A stretch of DNA of 64,000 nt from G965198795 sp965198795 (lineage in GTDB: Bacteria; Pseudomonadota; Alphaproteobacteria; Rhodospirillales; Casp-alpha2). Of this stretch, positions 35,968 to 43,734 are shown in pieces (position 1 is the stretch's first letter; each line of letters opens with the position of its first letter). The notes under the pieces were generated by a model. The model saw only the letters and a list, made by a program, of their open reading frames with translations. It was not told the DNA's origin and did no database searches. The translations under genes and the position numbers were made by a program. Location of the stretch: assembly GCA_965198795.1 (NCBI GenBank), contig OZ240674.1, positions 2,666,001-2,730,000 of the forward strand, read 5' to 3'.

Positions 35968-36126
35968 ATGAACGTAACCCATATTCTCGAACTTTTCGGA
36001 AATCAGTTCGCGGAAGGCGTCGCCGAACGCAATGACGACTGTCCGTGCTTCACGCCGCCGAATATCAATCCCTGGTTCACGATGTCGCCCACACGCGGAA
36101 GGCGGACCGACCTTTGTCACTCATGA
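35968..36126 (+). CDS. Candidate small protein behind a hairpin-sequestered RBS
   Basis: 52 residues. AAGGGGGA sits four bases before the ATG, and part of it forms the 3' arm of a hairpin (CCCCTTGA 35940-35947 with TCAAGGGG 35954-35961). The peptide has no recognised domain. A minus-strand frame over the same bases is also open, so coding is uncertain. Confidence 0.25.
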   Translation: MNVTHILELFGNQFAEGVAERNDDCPCFTPPNINPWFTMSPTRGRRTDLCHS

Positions 36127-36147
36127 CGAGCGTGAATAATATCAGGG

Positions 36148-36248
36148 TGTCACCCCCGCGAAGGCGGGGGTCCAGAGTACCCTTCGCCACTCGATGATTG
36201 GCCGGAATGCGGGACGACGCGCTGGATTCCCGCCTTCGCGGGAATGAC
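36148..36248. repeat. REP-like palindrome doublet
   Basis: Two head-to-head copies of the dispersed CATTCCCGCGAAGGCGGGAA-type element. The first stem is CCCCCGC/GCGGGGG (36153-36170), the second TTCCCGC/GCGGGAA (36227-36244). A related copy is at 24675 and decayed ones are near 39175-39240. Confidence 0.8.
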
Positions 36249-36283
36249 GGAACGGCGGCGCGAAAACGCGGAACGGCTCCGAC

Positions 36284-36320
36284 GCCGTCGTTGATTCATC
36301 GCCGCGAAGGGGCCGCGAAG
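36284..36320 (+). repeat. Right copy of repeat around AT-rich island
   Basis: Starts with the 17-mer GCCGTCGTTGATTCATC, identical to 34013-34029, and stays similar for another 18-20 bases. Direct orientation relative to the left copy. Confidence 0.75.
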
Positions 36321-36563
36321 GGCGGCGTTTGGGCGCGTCCGTCGTTTGGCGCCGAAAGACCCGCGAACCCGCCTAAACGGCGGGGAGCAAATCTGTCGCC
36401 GAATTCGACCAACAAACCATGAGAACCCGCGAGCCTACCTAAACGGGGGCGCGCGAATCAGATTCCGTCTCGAAACCCAGGAAAACGCGAAGGCCGGACG
36501 TCCGCGATCCGGCGCGACGCTCTTCCCTTTATTCAGGGCGCGATCCCCTATAACGTAGCCCTT

Positions 36564-36772
36564 GGAACCGAGACGCACGGTTCCGGGGCATAGTAACCCC
36601 TCGCTAGGCGGTCAGTACGACCGTAACAGTACCCTTGACCCTGCGGTCGGGGAGCCTGTGACGTATGTCCAGGGCTTCCCGCCTAAAGGTCACAGGGACC
36701 GTCCTAGCGCGGTTTACTAACTCCCCGATCAGAGGATCAAGAGAAGCCAACTTGCGGTAGGCGTGCCGCAAG
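36564..36772. ncRNA. Strongly structured segment, candidate non-coding RNA
   Basis: Perfect stems follow one another. GGAACCG/CGGTTCC (36564-36584). GGGG/CCCC (36585-36600). CGGTC/GACCG (36609-36623). An outer stem TCGGGGAG/CTCCCCGA (36647-36654 with 36721-36728) encloses CCTGTGAC/GTCACAGG (36655-36662 with 36689-36696) and ACCG/CGGT (36698-36713). Last is CTTGCGG/CCGCAAG (36751-36772). This forms a branched fold rather than a simple terminator. The minus strand has an open frame across it, so a coding remnant is the main alternative. Strand and class are unknown. Confidence 0.45.
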
Positions 36773-36795
36773 CCCTGGCCTCGGTGGGGGGTTCG

Positions 36796-37314
36796 ATGAA
36801 CGCCGCGCCCTATGTGGCCGTCTTGATTTGCGCTCTGGCGGCCCCGACGCACGGCGGCGCGGACGGCGGCGAATTGGTGCGCGTTGTCGATGGAGACTCG
36901 ATCAATCTGGGCGACGCGCGTCACCGGCTACAAGGGATCGACGCGCCGGAGCGGCGCCAGCATTGCCGAAAGCTTGATGGGTCTAAGTGGCCGTGTGGAT
37001 CAGAGGCCACCCAGGCCCTGATCGAAAAGATTGGGGGACGGCCCGTGATCTGCCATGCCAACGGCCGGGACCGGTACGGACGTTTCCTTTCCGTCTGCCA
37101 CGCGGGCGGCGTGAACTTGAACCGGTGGATGGTCTTGAACGGCTGGGCCGTCGCCTATCGCCGATATTCCGCCCGGTTCGTCGCGGAAGAAACCAAGGCA
37201 AGGAACAACCGTCTGGGGCTTTGGTCCGGCCGTTTCGTCACGCCCCGGGACTGGCGGCGGGGAAAGCGTCTTCCGGCCAACCCGGCGATGACCAAAAGGA
37301 ACGAAAAGCCATGA
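36796..37314 (+). CDS. Secreted thermonuclease (SNase-like) family protein
   Basis: 172 residues from ATG 36796. The signal peptide (AAPYVAVLICALAAPTHG) is followed by an SNase fold: VVDGDSI, LQGIDAPERRQ, then CHANGRDRYGRFLSVC, and LNGWAVAYRRYS. The Asp of VVDGD, the Asp of GIDAPE and the Arg of DRYGR fit the family's calcium site and catalytic arginine. Likely a calcium-dependent extracytoplasmic nuclease, though many bacterial homologues are untested. It follows the structured segment by 23 bp. Confidence 0.85.
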   Translation: MNAAPYVAVLICALAAPTHGGADGGELVRVVDGDSINLGDARHRLQGIDAPERRQHCRKLDGSKWPCGSEATQALIEKIGGRPVICHANGRDRYGRFLSVCHAGGVNLNRWMVLNGWAVAYRRYSARFVAEETKARNNRLGLWSGRFVTPRDWRRGKRLPANPAMTKRNEKP

Positions 37315-37722
37315 GCCTGGAAAACCGCCCTTCCCGCCAGCGCATAATCCTCATTGAGGCGGCGTTCCGTCCGAACCGCGGCCATCCGCCGGACGGTGAA
37401 GGACGACGAGGAACGAAGGACGGGAACCCGTTTTCCAAGAAGCGCCGCCCGCCGGCGTCCCCCGGTTCCAACCCCGGTTCCAATCGGACGCCGCCGCTCA
37501 TCACGCACCGCCGCGTCAACCCATTCGGCCGCTGTCGAAGCACTGAGACCAAACCGCATGGCGCCGCCGCGGCGGGTCGCGCCGCCGTCCAAAACCGCGT
37601 CAATCACACGGTCCGTCAAATCCTGATCCAAAGCTTTCGGCGTAAAGACTGGCCTTCTCGTTCCAGCCTCTATCTTGAATCATCAATTCGGCAACTTCGA
37701 TTCAAGCTGTTCGAAACCGGGT
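37315..37722. other. Gap between nuclease gene and moaA
   Basis: 408 bp. Only an IS630-type transposase N-terminus remnant (37458-37631, minus) is recognisable. The rest shows no conserved frame. Confidence 0.6.
37458..37631 (-). pseudogene. IS630-family transposase, N-terminal fragment
   Basis: The minus frame reads DLTDRVIDAVLDGGATRR, then RFGLSASTAAEWVDA. This is the helix-turn-helix of IS630-type transposases (D-L-R-x-R-V...AAxRFGVSxSxAxxW). The similarity stops after about 55 residues and no DDE domain or terminal repeat is seen. A decayed scrap. Confidence 0.65.
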
Positions 37723-38775
37723 CTAGCCGCCCGTTACCGACATATGCCGCCCGACAGCGGGGGCTTGGCCGCGGCGCTCGATGACGAAATCGTGGCCCTT
37801 GGGCTTGCGGCCGATGGCCTCGTCGATGGCGGCTTCCAGAATGCCGTCGTCGTCCGACGCCCGGAGCGCGGCGCGCAAGTCCGCCGAGTCTTCCTGTCCC
37901 AGGCACATGAACAAGGCGCCGGTGCACGTCAGGCGCACCCGGTTGCAGCTTTCGCAGAAATTATGGGTGAGCGGCGTGATGAAACCAAGCTTTCGCCCGG
38001 TTTCCTTGACTTCCGTATAGCGCGCCGGGCCACCGGTCTTGAACGGAATGTCTTCCAGCGTCCAACGTTCGGATAAGCGGCGGCGGACCTCGGAGAGCGG
38101 CAAGTACTGATCCGTGCGGTCCTGATCAATTTCGCCCAGGGGCATGGTCTCGATCAAGGTAAGGTCGAAGCCGTGTTCGCCGCAGAACTCCAACATACGG
38201 TCGTATTCGTCCTCGTTGAAGCCCTTGAGCGCGACCGCGTTCAGCTTGATCCGCAGACCGGCTTTCTTGGCGGCCATAACGCCCGCCATGACTTTGTCCA
38301 GCTTGCCCCACCGGGTGATTTCCTCGAACCGCCCGGGGTCGAGCGTATCGACGGAAACATTGATTCGGCGAACGCCCGCATCCGCCAGTTCGCCGGCGAA
38401 ACGCTCCAACTGGCTGCCGTTGGACGTCAGGGTAAGTTCTTGAAGGCCGCCGGTTTCCAGATGACGGCCGAGACGGCGAATCAGCCACATGATGTTCTTG
38501 CGCACCAACGGCTCACCGCCGGTCAGGCGCAGTTTGCGGACCCCTTTGCGCACAAAGGCCGAACACATACGGTCCAATTCCTCCAGGCTCAAGACCTCGC
38601 GCTTCGGCAGGAAGGTCATGTCTTCCGCCATGCAATAGACACAACGGAAGTCGCACCGGTCCGTGACCGAAACACGCAAGTAATGAACGTGACGGCCGAA
38701 CGGGTCGATCATCCCGCAAGACGCTGACTTTTTTTCTGCGGCTGCGGGCGCTTTGGTCGGCGTCGATCCATCCAC
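37723..38775 (-). CDS. moaA: GTP 3',8-cyclase
   Basis: 350 residues, radical SAM enzyme of molybdenum cofactor synthesis. The AdoMet cluster is in CDFRCVYC (C-x3-C-x2-C), and the second cluster in CESCNRVRLTCTG. It ends in GG, the C-terminal tail needed for activity. LTGGEPLVR is the radical SAM glycine motif. The start is GTG 38775; the first 20 residues are Ala/Lys-rich and not conserved, so a later start is possible. No other moa gene is in the window. Confidence 0.95.
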   Translation of the reverse strand: MDGSTPTKAPAAAEKKSASCGMIDPFGRHVHYLRVSVTDRCDFRCVYCMAEDMTFLPKREVLSLEELDRMCSAFVRKGVRKLRLTGGEPLVRKNIMWLIRRLGRHLETGGLQELTLTSNGSQLERFAGELADAGVRRINVSVDTLDPGRFEEITRWGKLDKVMAGVMAAKKAGLRIKLNAVALKGFNEDEYDRMLEFCGEHGFDLTLIETMPLGEIDQDRTDQYLPLSEVRRRLSERWTLEDIPFKTGGPARYTEVKETGRKLGFITPLTHNFCESCNRVRLTCTGALFMCLGQEDSADLRAALRASDDDGILEAAIDEAIGRKPKGHDFVIERRGQAPAVGRHMSVTGG

Positions 38776-39363
38776 GGCTCATGTCTCCACCCAGGTGAGT
38801 GTGTCGCGCGCCTTGCCGCGTCCTCATGCCGTCATGCCGTCATGCCGTCACAGCGCGGTTCACGCGGAACGGCAGGATAAGGCCGCCGCGGCCTTCTGTC
38901 GCCCCTAAAGTTTCAAGGGATTTACCCGGCGGGCCTTCACCCGCGAACGACCGCTCAAGCGACCGCCTAAGCAAACCCAAGCGGGAAAACCCGACCGGCG
39001 GGATTCGTTTCCGCGAACCAGGTCCGCCCGACGGCGCGGGCGGCTGACGCCCCGAACTGCCTCTGTTCCGGCGGGCCGGGCGCGGCGTTAGGAAGACACA
39101 TCCCCCAGGCGCCCGCCGAGGATGGGGCGCTGCCGGACACGTCATTGCCCATATCTTGTTATTGCGTTAAAGAAGGGAATGACAACGTAAGGGTGCGGCA
39201 ACGACAAAAAAGAGTGGTAATGACGAAGTTAAGAGCGGGAATGACGGATCGAACCTCTTGAAAATCCATGGATCGGCCCTATTGGAAACCCATGAGTCGG
39301 CCCCGCCTGATGTCATAACGCCTTGGATACCAGAGACGCCGCTTGCTTGATTCGTCAAGTTAC
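38776..39363. other. Intergenic region with short repeats
   Basis: 588 bp between moaA and mcd. It contains three tandem 8-mers CATGCCGT (38825-38848), decayed REP-like GGGAATGACG copies (about 39175-39250) and a loose duplication of CCATGGATCGGCCC / CCATGAGTCGGCCC near 39268-39305. No gene supported. Confidence 0.6.
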
Positions 39364-41037
39364 TCAATTGCGTTGGGAAAGCAGGCCCCGCGCGATGACC
39401 TGCGCCTGGATTTCAGCGGCTCCCTCGAAGATATTCAGGATACGGGCGTCGCAGAGCACGCGGGAAATGGGATATTCCAGCGCATAGCCGTTGCCGCCGT
39501 GGATTTGCAGCGCGTTGTCCGCGTTGGCCCAGGCCGTCCGCGCGCCCAGCAGCTTCGCCATGCCGGCTTCGATGTCGCAGCGCCGGCCGGAGTCCTTCTC
39601 CCGCGCGGCGAAATAGGTGAGCTGACGCGCGATCATTGTTTCGACGGCCATCCAGGCGAGCTTGCCGTTCACCCGGGGGAAGGCGTGAATCGCGCGGCCG
39701 AACTGGTTCCGTTCCCGGGCGTATTGCTGCCCAAGCTCAAGCGCGTTTTGCGCCACGCCAACGGCGCGGGCTGCTGTTTGAATGCGGGCGCTTTCGAACG
39801 TCGCCATCAATTGTTTGAACCCCTGTCCTTCCTCGCCGCCCAGCAATTGCGACGACGGCACCTCCATACCGTCGAAGCCCAGCTCGTATTCCTTCATGCC
39901 GCGATAACCCAGAACCGCGATCTCGCCGCCGGACATGCCCTGTTTCGGGAACGGGTTCTCTTCCGTGCCGCGGGGCTTTTCGACCAGAAACATGGAAAGG
40001 CCCCTATAGCCTTTCTCGTCCGGGTCGGTCCGCGCCAGAAGCGTCATCATGTCGGTCCGGGACGCATGCGTTATCCAGGTCTTGTTGCCGGTGATCGTAT
40101 AGTTGCCGCCGTTTTTCGCCGCGCGGGTTTTGAGCGAGCCAAGATCGGATCCCGTGCCGGGTTCCGTGAAGACGGCCGTCGGCAGGATCTCGCCCGACGC
40201 TAGTCTCGGCAGATAGTGTTCTTTTTGCCGCTCCGTGCCGCCCAGGCGGATAAGTTCGGCGGCGATTTCGGATCGGGTCCCCAACGACCCGACGCCGATA
40301 TAAGCGCGGCTGAGTTCTTCCGTCACCACGCACATGGCCATCTTGCCCATGCCAAGACCGCCCCATTCCTCGGGGATTGTGAGGCCGAAGACGCCGAGTT
40401 CCGACATCTGCTCGACCACATCCAGCGGGATCAGGCCGTCCTTCAGGTGCCAGCCGTGGGCGTGGGGAACGACTTGTTCCTCCGCCCAGCGGCGGAACTG
40501 ATCGCGGACCATGCCGAGCGTCTCGTCATCGAGGCCCAATTCGCCGTAATGGCCGTCGGCCATGAGGTCCGCGACGCGCGCGCGGACGGCTTGGGTGTTG
40601 CCTTGGGTTATCAGCGTCCGGCAGGCGGGCGCGGCAAGCGCCTTCATGTCGGCCGGCGTCAGTCCCATGTCGGCGGGACGGACAATCTCGCCCTGGCTGA
40701 GGGCGGCGCCGCCCTCGATCTGGGCGAGATATTCGCCGAACGCGGCTTGAATCATCAGGGTTTCCAGCTCGCCGCAGGCGCCGGCGGTCTCCAGCCGTTC
40801 GCCCCAGGCCCTCATCTGGCGCAATCCCTCGACATAGGTGGTCAGCCAGGCGAATCCATGGGCGGCGAATTGATTGGCGTCGAGAGCGGAGCCGGACACG
40901 CGTCCACCGACCGCGACCATACCGGCGACGCTTTCGCGCGCCTTGCCCCAAACGCTCTCGGCCGCGGACAGGCCTTCCGCCGTCAAATCGGTCAAATCAT
41001 CCAGGACGACGGTTTCGGTGTCGCCGCACGCGTCCAT
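39364..41037 (-). CDS. mcd: (2S)-methylsuccinyl-CoA dehydrogenase
   Basis: 557 residues from ATG 41037 with GGGAG upstream. About 150 extra N-terminal residues precede a normal acyl-CoA dehydrogenase body. That extension (FAAHGFAWLTTYVEGLRQM) is typical of Mcd, which oxidises (2S)-methylsuccinyl-CoA to mesaconyl-CoA in the ethylmalonyl-CoA pathway. In the body: FTEPGTGSDL for FAD and substrate, and IFEGAAEIQ holding the catalytic Glu. No other pathway genes (ccr, ecm, meaA) are in the window. A general acyl-CoA dehydrogenase is less likely given the length. Confidence 0.88.
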   Translation of the reverse strand: MDACGDTETVVLDDLTDLTAEGLSAAESVWGKARESVAGMVAVGGRVSGSALDANQFAAHGFAWLTTYVEGLRQMRAWGERLETAGACGELETLMIQAAFGEYLAQIEGGAALSQGEIVRPADMGLTPADMKALAAPACRTLITQGNTQAVRARVADLMADGHYGELGLDDETLGMVRDQFRRWAEEQVVPHAHGWHLKDGLIPLDVVEQMSELGVFGLTIPEEWGGLGMGKMAMCVVTEELSRAYIGVGSLGTRSEIAAELIRLGGTERQKEHYLPRLASGEILPTAVFTEPGTGSDLGSLKTRAAKNGGNYTITGNKTWITHASRTDMMTLLARTDPDEKGYRGLSMFLVEKPRGTEENPFPKQGMSGGEIAVLGYRGMKEYELGFDGMEVPSSQLLGGEEGQGFKQLMATFESARIQTAARAVGVAQNALELGQQYARERNQFGRAIHAFPRVNGKLAWMAVETMIARQLTYFAAREKDSGRRCDIEAGMAKLLGARTAWANADNALQIHGGNGYALEYPISRVLCDARILNIFEGAAEIQAQVIARGLLSQRN

Positions 41038-41041
41038 TATT

Positions 41042-41750
41042 TCAACTCCCGAAGTTAGGATAGAGCCTTTGCTGGAATTCACTGAGATCGAAACAGATAT
41101 AGCCGTTTCCGGCTAATGTTTTTTGCAAATCCGCGTCAAACCACGTCGCGTACAAGGCCCGTTCGTGGCGCCAATCCGCCACTCCGCGGCCTTCCGGTGT
41201 TTTCAGAAAGCGCCCGACATGCTCTTCGAATTTTGCGCGCGAGGCGGCGCTGTGCTTGGCTTGGCTTGCACGAACCGAAACGCACGATCTTGTCCTCTTC
41301 GTTTAGAACCACGACGTCAATCTCGATATCGGAACCATCCGGCTTGCTCCAATAACCTTCGACCAGGCCGGTCAGAAGGAAATTCCCGACGCCTTTGCGG
41401 GATGTCTCTTCGATACAGAGTTTAATCAGTTTCTCGAAAGTGTGTCCCTCAAGTTCGGTCAGCATATCGCTGGCCCGGCTAACAGGGCCGTCAACAGGCT
41501 GAACCTTGGCGGCGTTGACGTTGCGCTGGATGACTTTGAACTAGGAATGCGGGAAATTATCCTTAACCGCGTAGCGGGCCTTGCGGCAAAAACCGGATTC
41601 CGTTTTTCCAGCATTTGATAATGATTGATCAAAGTCTTCAGATATGCACTCAACCTCGCCTCTCCGGCTTGACCCGTTCGCCGATATTCATCGCGCAGGT
41701 TGGAGAGAAGACATGGTCCGATATTCGCCGCCAGTTTGAGAATGCCGACC
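41042..41750 (-). pseudogene. Broken AAA ATPase with DUF234-type C-terminus
   Basis: The C-terminal part of an archaeal-type AAA ATPase is spread over shifted frames. LSAYLKTLINHYQMLEKRNPVFAA is followed, after a one-base shift, by RYAVKDNFPHS, a TAG where a Trp is expected, and FKVIQRN. Then comes an intact stretch (TFEKLIKLC ... SDIEIDVVVLN ... VRFGSCK), and after another shift the last piece (VGRFLKTPEG ... ATWFDADL ... YICFDL) ending at 41042. So there are at least two frameshifts and one nonsense change. The N-terminal ATPase domain is missing. The upper limit is approximate. Confidence 0.7.
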
Positions 41751-41872
41751 GAACCGCCCCAAAGCTCTTGCAGGAACCAGTTTTGGGCTTCATCCCTAAG
41801 GCTTTCACTTTGCGGCCTGACGGCGGATTCGCTAAAAGCCTGTCTCACGTCCGTTTCCAGGAGCCTTCACCC

Positions 41873-43564
41873 ATGTCCGACGCCGCGCCGAACGAGCCAG
41901 CGGACTCCGCCTTCCGCGACTTTGTCCGTGACATTGTCCGCTCTGACGTGGATTCGGGCAAAACGAAAACCATTATCACCCGTTTTCCGCCCGAACCCAA
42001 CGGTTACCTTCACATCGGTCACGCCAAATCCATTTACTTGAACTTCGGCGTCGCGGCCGAATTCGGCGGCCACTGCACACTGCGCTTCGACGACACCAAC
42101 CCAGCCGGGGAAAAGCGGGAGTTCATCGGCGCCATTAAGGCCGACGTGCGCTGGCTTGGCTTTGATTGGGGCGCCCGCCTGGCCCATGCGTCAGATTATT
42201 TCGATACGCTTTATGGTTGGGCGGAGTGTCTTATCGAGGCCGGCAAAGCCTATGTCGATGACCAAACGGCGGATGAAATCCGCGAAAACCGGGGCTCCTT
42301 GAAAGAGCCCGGCAAGAACAGCCCCTTCCGCAGCCGGAGCCCCAGGGAAAACCTGGACCTGTTCCGGCGCATGAAGGCGGGCGAATTCGACGATGGCGCG
42401 CGCGTCCTTCGGGCCAAGATAGACATGGCCGCCGGCAACATCAATCTGCGCGACCCGGTGATCTATCGAATCATAAAGCGCGCTCACCCGCGCACAGGCG
42501 ACGCCTGGTGCGTTTACCCCACCTACGATTTCGCTCATGGTCAGTCAGACGCCATCGAGGGCGTCAGCCATTCCATCTGTACGCTGGAGTTCGAGGATCA
42601 TCGCCCGCTCTATGACTGGTTGATCGAGAACCTGCCCGTACCCGCAGCGCCAAGGCAGTACGAATTCGCGCGTCTGAACCTGACCCGGACCGTGCTGTCA
42701 AAGCGGAAACTCACCCGGTTGGTGTCGGAAAACCACGTCTCCGGCTGGGACGACCCGCGGATGCCAACGCTGTCGGGCATGCGCCGGCGCGGCGTTCCCC
42801 CTGCGGCCATCCGGGATTTCATCGGACGTCTGGGCGTGACGAAGACCGATAGTTTGGTGGAGTTCGCCCTGCTGGAACATTGCGTCCGGGGGTATCTGAA
42901 CAAGGCGGCCGAACGCCGCATGGCGGTTTTGAACCCTCTGAAGGTGGTGATCGAGAACTACCCGGAGGGTTCATCCGAGGAATTGGACGCGGTGAACAAT
43001 CCAGAAGACGGAACTGCGGGGACGCGAAAAGTGCCGTTCGGCCGGGAAATCTATATCGAGCGGGACGACTTCATGGAGGACGCGCCGAAGAAGTTCTTTC
43101 GCCTGGCGCCGGGACGCGAGGTTCGTTTGCGGTGGGCCTATTTCATCACCTGCACCGGTGTCGTCAAGAACGACGCGGGCGAGGTCGTCGAACTGCGCGC
43201 GGAGTACGATCCGCAAACCAGGGGCGGCGACGCGCCGGACGGGCGCAAGGTAAAAGGCGCCATTCACTGGGTTTCCGCCGTAGACGCCCTGAAGGCGGAG
43301 GTTCGGTTATACGATCATCTATTCCTGTCGGACGAACCGGCGAAAGCGGAAGATTTCCGCGACGATCTGAACCCGGACAGTTTATCGATCATCAAGACGG
43401 CGTATTTGGAGCCCGCCCTTGCCCGATGGCCCGCCGGAAAAACCTTGCAGTTTGAGCGCCTGGGCTATTTCTGCCGGGATCCGGACGGCACAGCGGACGC
43501 CCCGATATTCAACCGGACGATGACCTTGCGGGACTCTTGGGCGAAGGTCCGGAAGAAAGGCTGA
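41873..43564 (+). CDS. glnS: Glutaminyl-tRNA synthetase
   Basis: 563 residues from ATG 41873 with AGGAG upstream. The frame is open further 5' but that DNA belongs to the ATPase pseudogene. Class Ib: HIGH is PPEPNGYLHIGHAKSI and KMSKS is VLSKRKL. The two C-terminal beta-barrels bind the anticodon. GlnRS is present only in part of the alphaproteobacteria, where others use the amidotransferase route. Its presence next to scrapped DNA could reflect acquisition (inference). Confidence 0.95.
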   Translation: MSDAAPNEPADSAFRDFVRDIVRSDVDSGKTKTIITRFPPEPNGYLHIGHAKSIYLNFGVAAEFGGHCTLRFDDTNPAGEKREFIGAIKADVRWLGFDWGARLAHASDYFDTLYGWAECLIEAGKAYVDDQTADEIRENRGSLKEPGKNSPFRSRSPRENLDLFRRMKAGEFDDGARVLRAKIDMAAGNINLRDPVIYRIIKRAHPRTGDAWCVYPTYDFAHGQSDAIEGVSHSICTLEFEDHRPLYDWLIENLPVPAAPRQYEFARLNLTRTVLSKRKLTRLVSENHVSGWDDPRMPTLSGMRRRGVPPAAIRDFIGRLGVTKTDSLVEFALLEHCVRGYLNKAAERRMAVLNPLKVVIENYPEGSSEELDAVNNPEDGTAGTRKVPFGREIYIERDDFMEDAPKKFFRLAPGREVRLRWAYFITCTGVVKNDAGEVVELRAEYDPQTRGGDAPDGRKVKGAIHWVSAVDALKAEVRLYDHLFLSDEPAKAEDFRDDLNPDSLSIIKTAYLEPALARWPAGKTLQFERLGYFCRDPDGTADAPIFNRTMTLRDSWAKVRKKG

Positions 43565-43734
43565 CAAGAGAAAATGAGAATGCGCCGTTCAAACCATTGA
43601 GCGGGATGCCCAGCCCGCCTATAAAGACAATCAGAGATTGCTGGGATTGTTCTTATAATCCTGTAAAAGGTGACGATCGCCAGATGGTCAATTTCTGCGT
43701 CCGCCGATAACCGGTTACAAGATCGCCGGACGAT

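Larger units (their letters stand above)
35837..36795. other. Long intergenic region with repeats and structured segment
   Basis: 959 bp without a confident gene. It holds a hairpin with a small ORF candidate (35940-36126), a REP-like doublet (36148-36248), the right copy of the island repeat (36284-36320) and a densely structured segment (36564-36772) directly before the nuclease gene. Confidence 0.6.

Noticed and set aside
36560..36600. Group II intron domain V
   Set aside because: GGAACCG...CACGGTTCCGGGG recalls the end of domain V, but the hairpin is 21 bases rather than about 34, lacks the catalytic triad context, and no intron reverse transcriptase is nearby.
38776..38830. Moco riboswitch upstream of moaA
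   Set aside because: No match to the conserved Moco RNA core could be found in the leader.
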